This document shows, piece by piece, positions 51,547 through 59,140 of a stretch of DNA of 59,140 nt (position 1 is its first letter; every line of letters starts with the position of its first letter). A program made the translations under genes and the position numbers. The notes under the pieces were generated by a model. It was not told where the DNA came from, did no database searches, and worked only from the letters and a program-made list of their open reading frames with translations. This DNA is from a bacterium (lineage in GTDB: Bacteria; Planctomycetota; UBA1135; GCA-002686595): assembly GCA_030428395.1 (NCBI GenBank), contig JAUIDW010000005.1:1-59140 (forward strand). Direction: 5' to 3'.

Positions 51547-54243
51547 ATGATCGCTCTCCCGCTCGCACTCGGACTCGTCGCCCTCGGACCCGCGACCCCG
51601 TCGGGCCCGTCCGCGCCCGCGCGCGCGCAGGAGGCCCGCCGCTGGACCGACGAGGACCTGGCGCCGCTGGCCGCGGGCCTCGCCTCGACGCTCGCCGCGC
51701 GCCGGGCGGGACGCGGTCTCGAGGAGGCGCGCGCGGAGCTCGAGGCGGCCCTGGCGGTCCTGCGCGAGTCGGGCGACGGCGCCGATCCCCTGGCGCAGCC
51801 GCCGGACCTGGCCCGCGCCGTGTGGCTGGCCCGCGGCTACGCCGACCGGAAGGTGAAGCCCGGCAAGGTCGTGGAGGTCGAGGTCACCGCCGGCAACTTC
51901 CGGCACGCCCCCACGTCGTTCACCGTGCGCCTCCCGCAGGCCTACGACCCCGAGGGGCCCGGCCACCCGCTGATCCTGGCGCTGCCGGACGTCGACGAGG
52001 ACCCCGCGGCCCACGTGCGCACGCACTGGAGCCTGCCGGCGATCCGCGACGCGGCCATCGTCGTGTGCCCGGTCCTGCCCGCCGACGGCGAGGCCTGGAC
52101 GCAGGTGCAGGTCGCCGGCCGCCCCGGCGGCATCACCCACGCGCTGACCGCGCTGCGCGAGGCCACCGAGCAGTTCGCCGTCGACTTCGACCGCGTGTTC
52201 GTCGCCGGGCGCGGCGCCAGCGGTCCGGCGGCGGTCGCGGTCGCCAACCACTCCCCGCAGCTCTTCGCGGGCCTCGTCCTGCGCGCCGGCGACGTCGGCG
52301 ACCCCGCCGAGGCCGAGGAGCAGGACCCCGACAACCTGGGCAACGTCCCGGCGTTCTTCGCCGGCGCCGGGGCGAACGCGCGCGCCTTCGCCGAGGCGGC
52401 CGAGGGCCTGGGCTCCGGCCACGCGACGCTCGACCCCGACGGCTCGGAGGACGACTGCTGGCAGTGGATCCTGGCGCACCGGCGCGACCCCGCGCCGCGG
52501 CGCGCCGCGGTCGTCGTCGGCGTGTCCTACCCGAGCCGCGTCGACTGGCTGCGCGTCGCCTCGGTCGCCTCGGACTCGCGGGCCACCGCCAGCGCCGACC
52601 GGGAGGCGAACGTCGTCACCGTCGACGGCCAGGGCGTCTCGCACGCCACCCTGTACCTGAACGACGCCCTGGTCGACCTCGACCGCCCGGTCACGGTCGT
52701 GTGCAACGGGGTCGAGCGCGTGGTCCAGCTCGAGCGCAGCGTGTCCGCCCTGCTCGACCTGCTGCAGGACGGCACGAGCGACCCGGGCCGGGTGTTCGTC
52801 GCCGAGGAGCGCTTCGACCTGTCCGGCGCGGAGGCCGCGCCCGACGCCGGCGTGGTCGCCGACCCCGACCTGGCCCGGCTGCTCGCCGCCGCCGACGACG
52901 CCGACGCGCTGTGGCGCCTGCACGAGCGCTGCCTGGCCGCCGACAAGCCGGCGGGCTCGCGCCGCGCGCTGGAGAAGCTGCTGCGCATCGCCCCCGACCA
53001 CGAGCAGGCGCACCGCGCGCTCGGACACCAGCGGGCCCAGGGCATGTGGTTCCCCGACGAGGCGGCGCTGGCCCGCTTCCTGCGCCGCCAGGAGCCCGCC
53101 GCCGCCGAGGCCCGCGGCCACGTGCAGCACGACGGCGTGTGGATGCACCCCGACGAGCGCCGGCTGGCCGGCAAGGGCTGGACGCTCGACGCGGCCACCG
53201 GGACGTGGCTCTCCGCCGCGGACCGGCGCCGGCTGGAGGAGGGCTGGGGCCGCCAGGACCTCGCCTGGATCCCGCCCGGCGAGGTCGACGCGCTGGACGC
53301 CGGGCAGTGGCGCGTCAGCGGCGAGTGGTGCGACCTGCCCGCCGCGAACCGCCGCCGCTCGCGGCTCGACGCGATGTGGGTCCTGCCCACGCCCGACGTC
53401 CTGCTCCACACCACCGTCGACCGCGACGTCGCGGTGCGCGCCGCCGCCGAGATGGCGCGCGCCATCCCCGACCTGAACCGCGTGTTCGGCCTCGAGCCGC
53501 GCCTGCCCCTGCCCGTGGTGCTCGTGCGCCAGGAGGAGCAGTACGACCGCTTCGCCTTCGGCGCGCCCGACGGCAGCCGCGGGCCGGCGCACGCGGGGCG
53601 CACGCACATCGTGCACAGCGCCTTCCTGGCGGAGGGGTGGTTCCCGGTCGTGGACGGCGAGACCGTCCACCGCGCGGTCGGTGTCGGCTACTGGAACGCC
53701 CTGGCGCCCCACGGCGACGCCTACGGCGTGCACTCGGCCCGGCTGGCCGTCGGGTTCTCCTACGCGGACGCCGTCGACCCCAGCCCGAAGGCGGTGCGGC
53801 GCGCGCTCTCGCGTGGCCCGTCCGCCACGTTCCACGACGACTACTTCGCCGAGAAGCGCCTGCCGGCCTGGCTCCGCACCGGCGGGGCCGTGTACGCGGA
53901 GCGCTACTTCCGCGACGAGCGCGTCGCGGAGGGCGGCGACCCCTGGTGGGCGCGGGGCTGGTCGCTCGACAACCTCGAGCGCCTGGGCGGCCTGCGGCCC
54001 CTCGACGAGGTGTTCGCGTTCCCCCTGGACCCCGACGACCGCGACGACGGGCTGAAGCTGATGATCGAGGCGGGCCTGCTGGTCGCCTTCGTGCTGGACG
54101 GCGACTGCGCGCCGGTCCAGGAGGCGCACGCGAAGCTGACCCGCGCGCTGGTCGCCGACCGCGTCCACGCCAACCACGTCGAGGGCCTGGAGGACGCCCT
54201 GCGCGCGAACGAGGCCGCGCTGCGCGCCTTCGCCGCGCGCTGA
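51547..54243 (+). CDS. Large secreted protein: esterase-like plus degenerate peptidase-MA-like parts
   Basis: The 898-residue product has a signal peptide (MIALPLALGLVALGPATPSG). Residues about 125-330 show an esterase-like pattern (RLPQAYDPEGPGHPLILALPDVDEDP, then VFVAGRGASGPAAVAVAN with Ser225 at the nucleophile-elbow position). A following region with THATLYLNDALVDLDRPVTVVCNG-type sequence is common in planctomycete hydrolases. The C-terminal part contains TVDRDVAVRAAAEMARAIPDLNRVFGL and PAWLRTGGAVYAERYF (from about residue 773), as in peptidase-MA-like proteins, but no HExxH motif is present. It may be a pseudoenzyme; catalysis is uncertain. Confidence 0.75.
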   Translation: MIALPLALGLVALGPATPSGPSAPARAQEARRWTDEDLAPLAAGLASTLAARRAGRGLEEARAELEAALAVLRESGDGADPLAQPPDLARAVWLARGYADRKVKPGKVVEVEVTAGNFRHAPTSFTVRLPQAYDPEGPGHPLILALPDVDEDPAAHVRTHWSLPAIRDAAIVVCPVLPADGEAWTQVQVAGRPGGITHALTALREATEQFAVDFDRVFVAGRGASGPAAVAVANHSPQLFAGLVLRAGDVGDPAEAEEQDPDNLGNVPAFFAGAGANARAFAEAAEGLGSGHATLDPDGSEDDCWQWILAHRRDPAPRRAAVVVGVSYPSRVDWLRVASVASDSRATASADREANVVTVDGQGVSHATLYLNDALVDLDRPVTVVCNGVERVVQLERSVSALLDLLQDGTSDPGRVFVAEERFDLSGAEAAPDAGVVADPDLARLLAAADDADALWRLHERCLAADKPAGSRRALEKLLRIAPDHEQAHRALGHQRAQGMWFPDEAALARFLRRQEPAAAEARGHVQHDGVWMHPDERRLAGKGWTLDAATGTWLSAADRRRLEEGWGRQDLAWIPPGEVDALDAGQWRVSGEWCDLPAANRRRSRLDAMWVLPTPDVLLHTTVDRDVAVRAAAEMARAIPDLNRVFGLEPRLPLPVVLVRQEEQYDRFAFGAPDGSRGPAHAGRTHIVHSAFLAEGWFPVVDGETVHRAVGVGYWNALAPHGDAYGVHSARLAVGFSYADAVDPSPKAVRRALSRGPSATFHDDYFAEKRLPAWLRTGGAVYAERYFRDERVAEGGDPWWARGWSLDNLERLGGLRPLDEVFAFPLDPDDRDDGLKLMIEAGLLVAFVLDGDCAPVQEAHAKLTRALVADRVHANHVEGLEDALRANEAALRAFAAR

Positions 54244-54253
54244 GGCCCGCGCG

Positions 54254-55282
54254 TCAGCCGGGCTCCGACTGCAGGCGCCCGGCCATGAGGTCGGCGATCG
54301 GCCGCGTGACCTCGATGCGCTGCAGCACGAGGCGCGCGACGGCGGCGATCGGCGCCGCCAGCAGCGCGCCGACGAGGCCCCACAGCGTCCCCCAGAACAT
54401 CAGCGCCAGGATCACCGTGACCGGGTGCAGGTCGAGGGACCGCCCCATCACGCGCGGCTCGATCAGGTTGCCGATCGAGAACTGCACGATCCCCGGCAGG
54501 ACGATCGCCGCCACGCCGGTCCCCGGCGAGATCGACGGGTCGATCAGGAGGATCGGCAGCGGCAGCAGCGTCGCCACGATCGACCCCAGGCTCGGGATGA
54601 AGTTCAGCAGGAACGCCAGCAGGCCGAAGGTGAGCGCCGGCTGCACGCCCAGGGAGGCCAGGATCAGCCCCGTCAGGACGCCGGTCACCGCGGACGTGCC
54701 GATCTTCGTGACGATGTAGCGCTGGCTGCTGTCGCGCACCTCCGCCCAGATGCCGGACAGCGGCTGCTGGGACGAGCTGCCGATCAGCAGGAACAGCACG
54801 AAGAGCAGCACGAGCACCCCCTGCGACAGGATCTCGTTCAGCGCCGACACCAGGCCGCGCGTCACGGCGGCGACCTGGGCGTTCACGCGCTCCTCGACCA
54901 CGTCGTCGGCGAGCACCGTGGCCACGTCGAACGGCGTGCGGTCCTCGAGGAAGAGCAGCACGCGACCCCAGGTCTCGACGATCTGGGCGCGGTAGCTCTC
55001 GGCGTTCTGGGCGACCTGGGCGACGGAGGTCGACACGAGCACGCCGATCCCGCCCAGCAGCACGAACGTAAGCGCGAAGGCCAGCACCAGCGCGACCAGG
55101 CGCGGCACGCGCAGGCGCCTGTGCAGGAGCGCGACCAGGGGCGCCAGCGCGTAGGCGATGAAGATCGCCAGCACGAACGGCACCAGGACCGAACGCAGCC
55201 AGTAGAGCGCGGCGCCGAGCGCCACCGCCGCCAGGATGGCGAGCGCCGCGGTCTGCGTGCGCGCCTGGGTGTCGGTCGTCAC
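54254..55282 (-). CDS. AI-2E family (TqsA/YdgG-type) transporter
   Basis: A GTG start at 55282 gives a 342-residue membrane protein with about eight membrane segments. Family landmarks are the N-terminal pair (LRSVLVPFVLAIFIAYALAPLVALLHRRL), the mid-region GVLVLLFVLFLLIGSS, GTSAVTGVLTGLILASLGVQPALTFGLLAFLLNFIPSLGSIVATLLPLPILL and the C-terminal IEPRVMGRSLDLHPVTVILALMFWGTLWGLVGALLAAPIAAV. Members export small molecules or ions; the autoinducer-2 name does not prove that substrate. It converges on the 898-residue gene and diverges from the moxR operon. Confidence 0.92.
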   Translation of the reverse strand: MTTDTQARTQTAALAILAAVALGAALYWLRSVLVPFVLAIFIAYALAPLVALLHRRLRVPRLVALVLAFALTFVLLGGIGVLVSTSVAQVAQNAESYRAQIVETWGRVLLFLEDRTPFDVATVLADDVVEERVNAQVAAVTRGLVSALNEILSQGVLVLLFVLFLLIGSSSQQPLSGIWAEVRDSSQRYIVTKIGTSAVTGVLTGLILASLGVQPALTFGLLAFLLNFIPSLGSIVATLLPLPILLIDPSISPGTGVAAIVLPGIVQFSIGNLIEPRVMGRSLDLHPVTVILALMFWGTLWGLVGALLAAPIAAVARLVLQRIEVTRPIADLMAGRLQSEPG

Positions 55283-55337
55283 GGGGCGGCCTCGCTGCGG
55301 GCCCCCTCGCCTGTGGCGAGCGGCTCCCCGCGCCTCG

Positions 55338-55354
55338 GGCGCCAACGTAGCCAC
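55338..55354 (-). promoter_or_regulatory. GTGG-C-TACGTT-N2-CGCC motif upstream of AI-2E gene
   Basis: The minus strand reads GTGG C TACGTT GG CGCC, 61 nt before the GTG at 55282. It is a third copy of the motif at 10685 and 11843, with the inner spacing shifted by one nucleotide. Confidence 0.4.
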
Positions 55355-55540
55355 CCGCCCGGGGCCGATCCAGGGCGCCGCACGCCCCCGGGGCCCGGAA
55401 TCCCTCGACGCCGCCGGGCTGCGCGTCCCGCCCGCGCGAATCCCCCGGATCCCCGACAGGTGGGGACGGCGGGGCTCCGATGTCGCCGGTGCACGGGACC
55501 GCGCCCGGCGGACGTCCGCCGGCGCCGGGCCGTCGACCCC

Positions 55541-55546
55541 AGGAGG
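55541..55546 (+). promoter_or_regulatory. Strong Shine-Dalgarno deciding a TTG start
   Basis: AGGAGG lies 9 nt upstream of TTG 55556 and identifies this rare codon as the moxR-like gene start; no ATG or GTG in frame lies at a suitable distance. Confidence 0.6.
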
Positions 55547-55555
55547 AACGCAGCC

Positions 55556-56521
55556 TTGAGCCTCGCCCTTGCGCGCTCGCGCGACCCCGAGCCCGACCCC
55601 GCCGCGCTGGCCGCCGCGGTGTCCGGCGACCTGAAGCGCAACGTCCGCGCCGTCGTGTCCGTCGCCGACGAGGTGCTCGACCCGATCCTCGTCGCGCTGC
55701 TGGCCGGCGGGCACGTGCTCGTCGAGGGCATCCCCGGGACCGGCAAGACGCTGCTGTCGCGCGCGCTCGCCCGCTCGCTCGACTGCGACTTCAAGCGCAT
55801 CCAGTTCACCAACGACCTGATGCCCTCGGACATCGTCGGGTCGTCGGTCTGGCGCGCGCACGAGCAGCGCTTCGAGTTCGTGCCCGGCCCGCTGTTCGCG
55901 AACATCGTGCTGGCCGACGAGTTCAACCGCACCAGCTCGCGCACCCTCTCCTGCATGCTCGAGGCCATGGAGGAGGGCAGCGTGTCGGTCGACGGCGAGC
56001 CCATGCCGCTGGGCGAGCCCTTCGCCATCCTGGCCACCCGCAACCCGATCGAGTTCCACGGGACCTTCCCGATCCCCGAGGCGGCGCTGGACCGCTTCCT
56101 GGTGCGCGTTGAGCTCGGCTACCCCGACGCGAGCGAGGAGCGCGAGCTGTACCGCGGCCGCAGCCGCGCGCTGGCCCTCGAGGAGCTCGACCCCGTCCTC
56201 CGCCACGACGAGCTGGTCGCGCTGATCGGCGCGGTGCACGAGGTGCAGGTCGGCGACGCCGTCGCCGAGTACGCCTACCGCCTGGTCGAGGCGACCCGGA
56301 CCCACGAGGCCGTCCTGCTCGGGGTCAGCCCGCGCGCGGCCGTGTCGTGGATGCACGCGGCGCGCGCCCGCGCCCTGCTGCAGGGCCGCGCGTACGTCCT
56401 GCCCGACGACCTGAAGGCCCTGGCCGGCTGCGTGCTCGGGCACCGCGTCTTCCTGAAGGGCGGCGGCGACGCCCGCGGGCGGATCGAGGAGATCCTGGCG
56501 GCGGCCCCGGTCGCCCTGTAG
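55556..56521 (+). CDS. MoxR-family AAA+ ATPase
   Basis: From TTG 55556 the 321-residue protein has the MoxR pattern: Walker A [14 protein letters not shown] (58-71), Walker B [14 protein letters not shown] (117-130), [35 protein letters not shown] and an arginine finger region. MoxR ATPases act as chaperones, usually for partner proteins encoded next to them. The DUF58 gene starts 5 nt downstream and a transglutaminase gene follows, the classic MoxR-DUF58-TGM arrangement. Confidence 0.93.
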   Translation: [321 protein letters not shown]

Positions 56522-56526
56522 CCGTC

Positions 56527-57474
56527 GTGCGCCCCACGCGGTTCGGGGTCCAGGGGCTCGTCTTCTGGCTGGCGATGGTCGCGGCGTTCTTCGCCGCGCC
56601 GTACTCGAACCCGTTCTTCCTGCTGCTCGCCTTCCTGACGCTGCTGGGCGCCGCCGGGCTCCTGGGCGCGCACCGCAACCTCCGCGGCGTCCGCGGCTCC
56701 GTCGAGCTCGGCGAGCCGGTGCCGGCCGGTGGCGGCGAGCCGCTGCGCGTCGCGCTCCACGCGCCCGGCCGCGCGCGCCACCAGCTGGACGTGTGCCTCG
56801 AGCTCGAGGACGGCGGGGTGCTCGCCGCCCGGATCGACCTGCTCCGCGGGGACGAGGCGCTCGCGCTCGACGCCTCCGGCTTGCCGCGCGGAGTCCACGC
56901 GGTGCGCCGCGCCACGGTCGAGTCCGCGCACCCCTTCGGCCTCGTCCGCCTGCGCCGGCCGCTGGCGGCGACCGGGGAGCTGGTGGTCTACCCCTCCCCG
57001 GACCGCCTGCTCGACGGCCGCGGCGCGTCCGAGGTGCGCGACGAGCTGCTCGGCCGGGGCGACCCCGGCGCCGGCGACCTCCAGCCGGCGGGCCTGCGCG
57101 ACCACCGCGACGGGGACGGCGTCCGCGACGTCCACTGGCGCGCCAGCGCGCGCCGCGCGCGCCTGGTCGTGCAGGAGTGGGAGGGCGGCACGGGCGAGGG
57201 CCTCGAGGTCGTGCTCGACCGGCGCTGCCCCGCCGAGCGGCTCGAGCTCGCCCTGGCCACGCTCAGCGCGCTGGTTCACCTCGCGCGCGCGGGCAAGGAG
57301 ACGCTGCGCCTGCACACCCAGGGGCTCTCGGCCACCTTCGGCGAGGGCCACCGTCCGTGGCCGGAGGTGCTGCGCGCGCTGGCCGCCGCCGAGCCCCTGC
57401 CCGCCAACGGCTCTCCGCCTCCCACCGCCGCGCCCGCGGTGCTGCGCCTGCCCCGTCCGGACGGCCATGCGTAG
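56527..57474 (+). CDS. DUF58 protein
   Basis: From GTG 56527 the 315-residue protein has two N-terminal membrane segments (LVFWLAMVAAFFAAPYSNPFFLLLAFLTLLGAAGLLG), a beta-rich middle part and the DUF58 signature LRDHRDGDGVRDVHWRASARRARLVVQEWEGG. DUF58 proteins are MoxR partners, often linked to von Willebrand A-like or transglutaminase proteins; function is unknown. It overlaps the next gene by 8 nt. Confidence 0.92.
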   Translation: MRPTRFGVQGLVFWLAMVAAFFAAPYSNPFFLLLAFLTLLGAAGLLGAHRNLRGVRGSVELGEPVPAGGGEPLRVALHAPGRARHQLDVCLELEDGGVLAARIDLLRGDEALALDASGLPRGVHAVRRATVESAHPFGLVRLRRPLAATGELVVYPSPDRLLDGRGASEVRDELLGRGDPGAGDLQPAGLRDHRDGDGVRDVHWRASARRARLVVQEWEGGTGEGLEVVLDRRCPAERLELALATLSALVHLARAGKETLRLHTQGLSATFGEGHRPWPEVLRALAAAEPLPANGSPPPTAAPAVLRLPRPDGHA

Positions 57475-59140
57475 CGACCTCGCCCTGCGGACCTGCGTCC
57501 AGGTCCTGGTCCTGCTGAACCTCGTGTTCGTCCAGCGCACGGGCGCGGCGGGCCTCGGCTGGCTGCTCCCGCTGTACGCGCTGACGCTCGCGGCCCCCCT
57601 GCTGGTCCGGCTGCAGGAGCGGCTGCTGTACCGCCTGGCGTGGAACGGCGCGGTCCTGGCCGTGTTCCTGCTGCTGCTGCGCCACGCGCAGCGGGCCGAG
57701 CTCGCCTCGGTCCTCGAGGACGGCCTCGTGCTGGCGGTGCTCTGCCAGGTCCACCTGCTGAACAACCTGCGCGCGAACCAGCGGCCCGACCTGCTGTTCT
57801 TCAACGCGTTCCTGATCGCGCTGGTCGCCGGGACGATGAACCGCGACCTCGGCTTCGCGCTCGCCTTCCTGGTGTTCGCGCCCTGCTTCGTCGTGGGCCT
57901 CCAGCTGCTGCAGGCGACGGCCGCGGTCCGCTCGCCGGACCCCGCTTCCACCCGGCTTCGCTCGCTGGACGCCGGCCCCACCCGGCGCCTCGTGCTCGAC
58001 GGCGCGCGGCGCGCGGCCGTCGTGCTCGGAGCGAGCCTGCTCGTGTTCTTCCTGTGGCCGCGCGACTTCGAGCGCGAGGCCTTCTTCCAGGGGCGCCTCG
58101 ACCGCCTGCAGCGCACCTCGGGCGGGCTCGAGGTCGGCTTCGAGGACGAGCTGGACCTGACGCGCCGCGGCGACGTCACGGCCTCCGACCGGCCCGCGCT
58201 GCGCGTCACCGTGCTCGACGGGCGGTCGGCCGACGTCCCCGCGCTGTGGCGCGGCGCCACCCTCGCCGTGCCGCGTCGCGACGGCTGGTTCGCCCGGGCC
58301 ACCGACGGGCCGGCCGCGCGGACCGCGGTCGACGCGGACCCGTGGCAGGGCGGCGACGGTCGGCTGGTGCGGCCCGGACCCCTGCCGGCGGGCTCGGCGC
58401 GCCTCGAGGTCGTGCGGCTGGACCCGGGCACGGCCCGGCTGTTCGCGCCGCTCGAGGCGCGGGCCGTGCTGCTGCCCCCCGAGCACGCCGACGCCGACCT
58501 GCAGGGGCTGGCGGACGGGACGCTCGACCTGGGACGGGCCGGAACGGTGCGCTACGAGCTGACCCTCCCGCCCGCCAGCGGCCGGGCGCTCGGCGGCCCG
58601 GTGCTGGCCGAGCCCGGCCCGGACCTCGCGCCGTTCCTCGAGCTGCCGGCGTCCGCCGGCGGCGACGAGGCGCGCGCGCTCGCGCAGCGGCTCGCTGACC
58701 GGCTCCCGCCCGACGCCGAGCAGCGCGAGATCGTCGCCTTCCTCGCCGAGCACCTTGGCCGCGAGCTCCGGTACCTGCCCCCCGGCAGCGAGGGCTCCGC
58801 CGCCGACCTCGACACCTTCGTGCGCGGGGAGGCCGGCGGCCACTGCGAGCTGTTCGCCGCCGCGCTGGCGACCATGCTGCGCAGCCTGGGCGTGCCGTGC
58901 CGCGTGGCGACCGGCTACCGCAGCGCGCGGTGGGACCCCGAGGGGCGCGTGCTGACGTTCGCCGCCCGCGACGCGCACGCCTGGGTCGAGGTGCACGACC
59001 CGGCCGGCGGCTGGTACGCGGTGGACCCCACGCCCGCCGGCGCGCCGGTCGTGGCCGGCGCGAGCGCGTGGGCGCGCCTGCGCGAGGCCGCCCGCGGGGC
59101 CTGGAACGCGGTCACCGGGTTCGACGCCGAGGGCCGCGCG
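57467..59140 (+). CDS. Transglutaminase-like membrane protein (TgpA-like), 3' end outside window
   Basis: From ATG 57467 the frame stays open to the window end (558 codons). About seven membrane segments (for example GWLLPLYALTLAAPLLV and DLLFFNAFLIALVAGTM) precede a periplasmic part with a transglutaminase core: GHCELFAAALATMLRSLGVPCRVATGY (Cys460), DAHAWVEVHDP (His504) and WYAVDPTP (Asp520), a complete Cys-His-Asp triad. TgpA-type proteins are thought to act as periplasmic peptidases or cross-linkers. It is the third gene of the MoxR-DUF58-transglutaminase operon. Confidence 0.92.
   Translation, partial: MRSDLALRTCVQVLVLLNLVFVQRTGAAGLGWLLPLYALTLAAPLLVRLQERLLYRLAWNGAVLAVFLLLLRHAQRAELASVLEDGLVLAVLCQVHLLNNLRANQRPDLLFFNAFLIALVAGTMNRDLGFALAFLVFAPCFVVGLQLLQATAAVRSPDPASTRLRSLDAGPTRRLVLDGARRAAVVLGASLLVFFLWPRDFEREAFFQGRLDRLQRTSGGLEVGFEDELDLTRRGDVTASDRPALRVTVLDGRSADVPALWRGATLAVPRRDGWFARATDGPAARTAVDADPWQGGDGRLVRPGPLPAGSARLEVVRLDPGTARLFAPLEARAVLLPPEHADADLQGLADGTLDLGRAGTVRYELTLPPASGRALGGPVLAEPGPDLAPFLELPASAGGDEARALAQRLADRLPPDAEQREIVAFLAEHLGRELRYLPPGSEGSAADLDTFVRGEAGGHCELFAAALATMLRSLGVPCRVATGYRSARWDPEGRVLTFAARDAHAWVEVHDPAGGWYAVDPTPAGAPVVAGASAWARLREAARGAWNAVTGFDAEGRA

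Noticed and set aside
1-59140. CRISPR array, insertion sequence, prophage, integron or defence island
   Set aside because: No regularly spaced repeat of suitable length, transposase, integrase, Cas, restriction or toxin-antitoxin protein is seen in any supported frame.

Overview
The window is one very GC-rich (clearly above 70% G+C), gene-dense chromosomal segment. The most likely source is a marine-type Planctomycetota bacterium, possibly from an uncultured or poorly described order. This is an inference from four things: a Ser/Thr kinase fused to a formylglycine-generating-enzyme-like domain next to a small ECF sigma factor; several secreted or lipoprotein sulfatases; two exported proteins with the same Cys-containing C-terminal domain (a YCxGKxNSxGC start) that I associate with planctomycetes; and a Na+-NQR operon. 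I see no rRNA, tRNA, CRISPR array, insertion sequence or phage gene.

Layout. 1-730 is the end of a membrane protein. 1090-7249 (minus) is a tripartite RND efflux operon (adaptor, pump, outer-membrane factor). 7553-13467 is mostly minus strand: a small secreted protein, a CPBP membrane protease with a coupled small ORF, two uncharacterised proteins, a bestrophin channel, a two-domain VOC protein (plus strand) and a DUF6265 protein. 13799-17166 is the kinase/ECF sigma pair. 17235-28608 is an exported-protein island: SnoaL-like protein, beta-helix protein, propeller protein, Thr-type sulfatase-like lipoprotein, second propeller and Cys-type arylsulfatase. 28826-30957 is a coupled pair, a small His-containing secreted protein and a VCBS/ASPIC-UnbV lipoprotein. 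30991-36333 holds an OmpR-type two-component system divergent from a coupled GT39-GT2-VTT operon, which looks like envelope lipid modification. 36450-38088 holds a HAD-fold lipoprotein and a CBS-pair protein. 38202-45274 is the complete nqrABCDEF-apbE-nqrM operon, including the tiny maturation gene nqrM. 45294-54243 encodes envelope proteins: outer-membrane barrel, lipoprotein hydrolase, DUF4105, DUF3313, TfoX-like, a lipoprotein and an 898-residue secreted esterase/peptidase-like fusion. 54254-59140 holds an AI-2E transporter divergent from a MoxR-DUF58-transglutaminase operon that runs off the end.

Regulation. Many genes carry a TAGNNT (or TANNNT) hexamer a short distance upstream, a likely -10 element. 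In several cases it lies only 7-13 nt before the start codon, suggesting leaderless or near-leaderless mRNAs. A second motif (GTGG-TACGTT-CGCC type) precedes three unrelated minus-strand genes. Perfect GC hairpins without U-tracts mark several 3' ends. Most operons show 1-11 nt overlaps (ATGA/GTGA) consistent with translational coupling.
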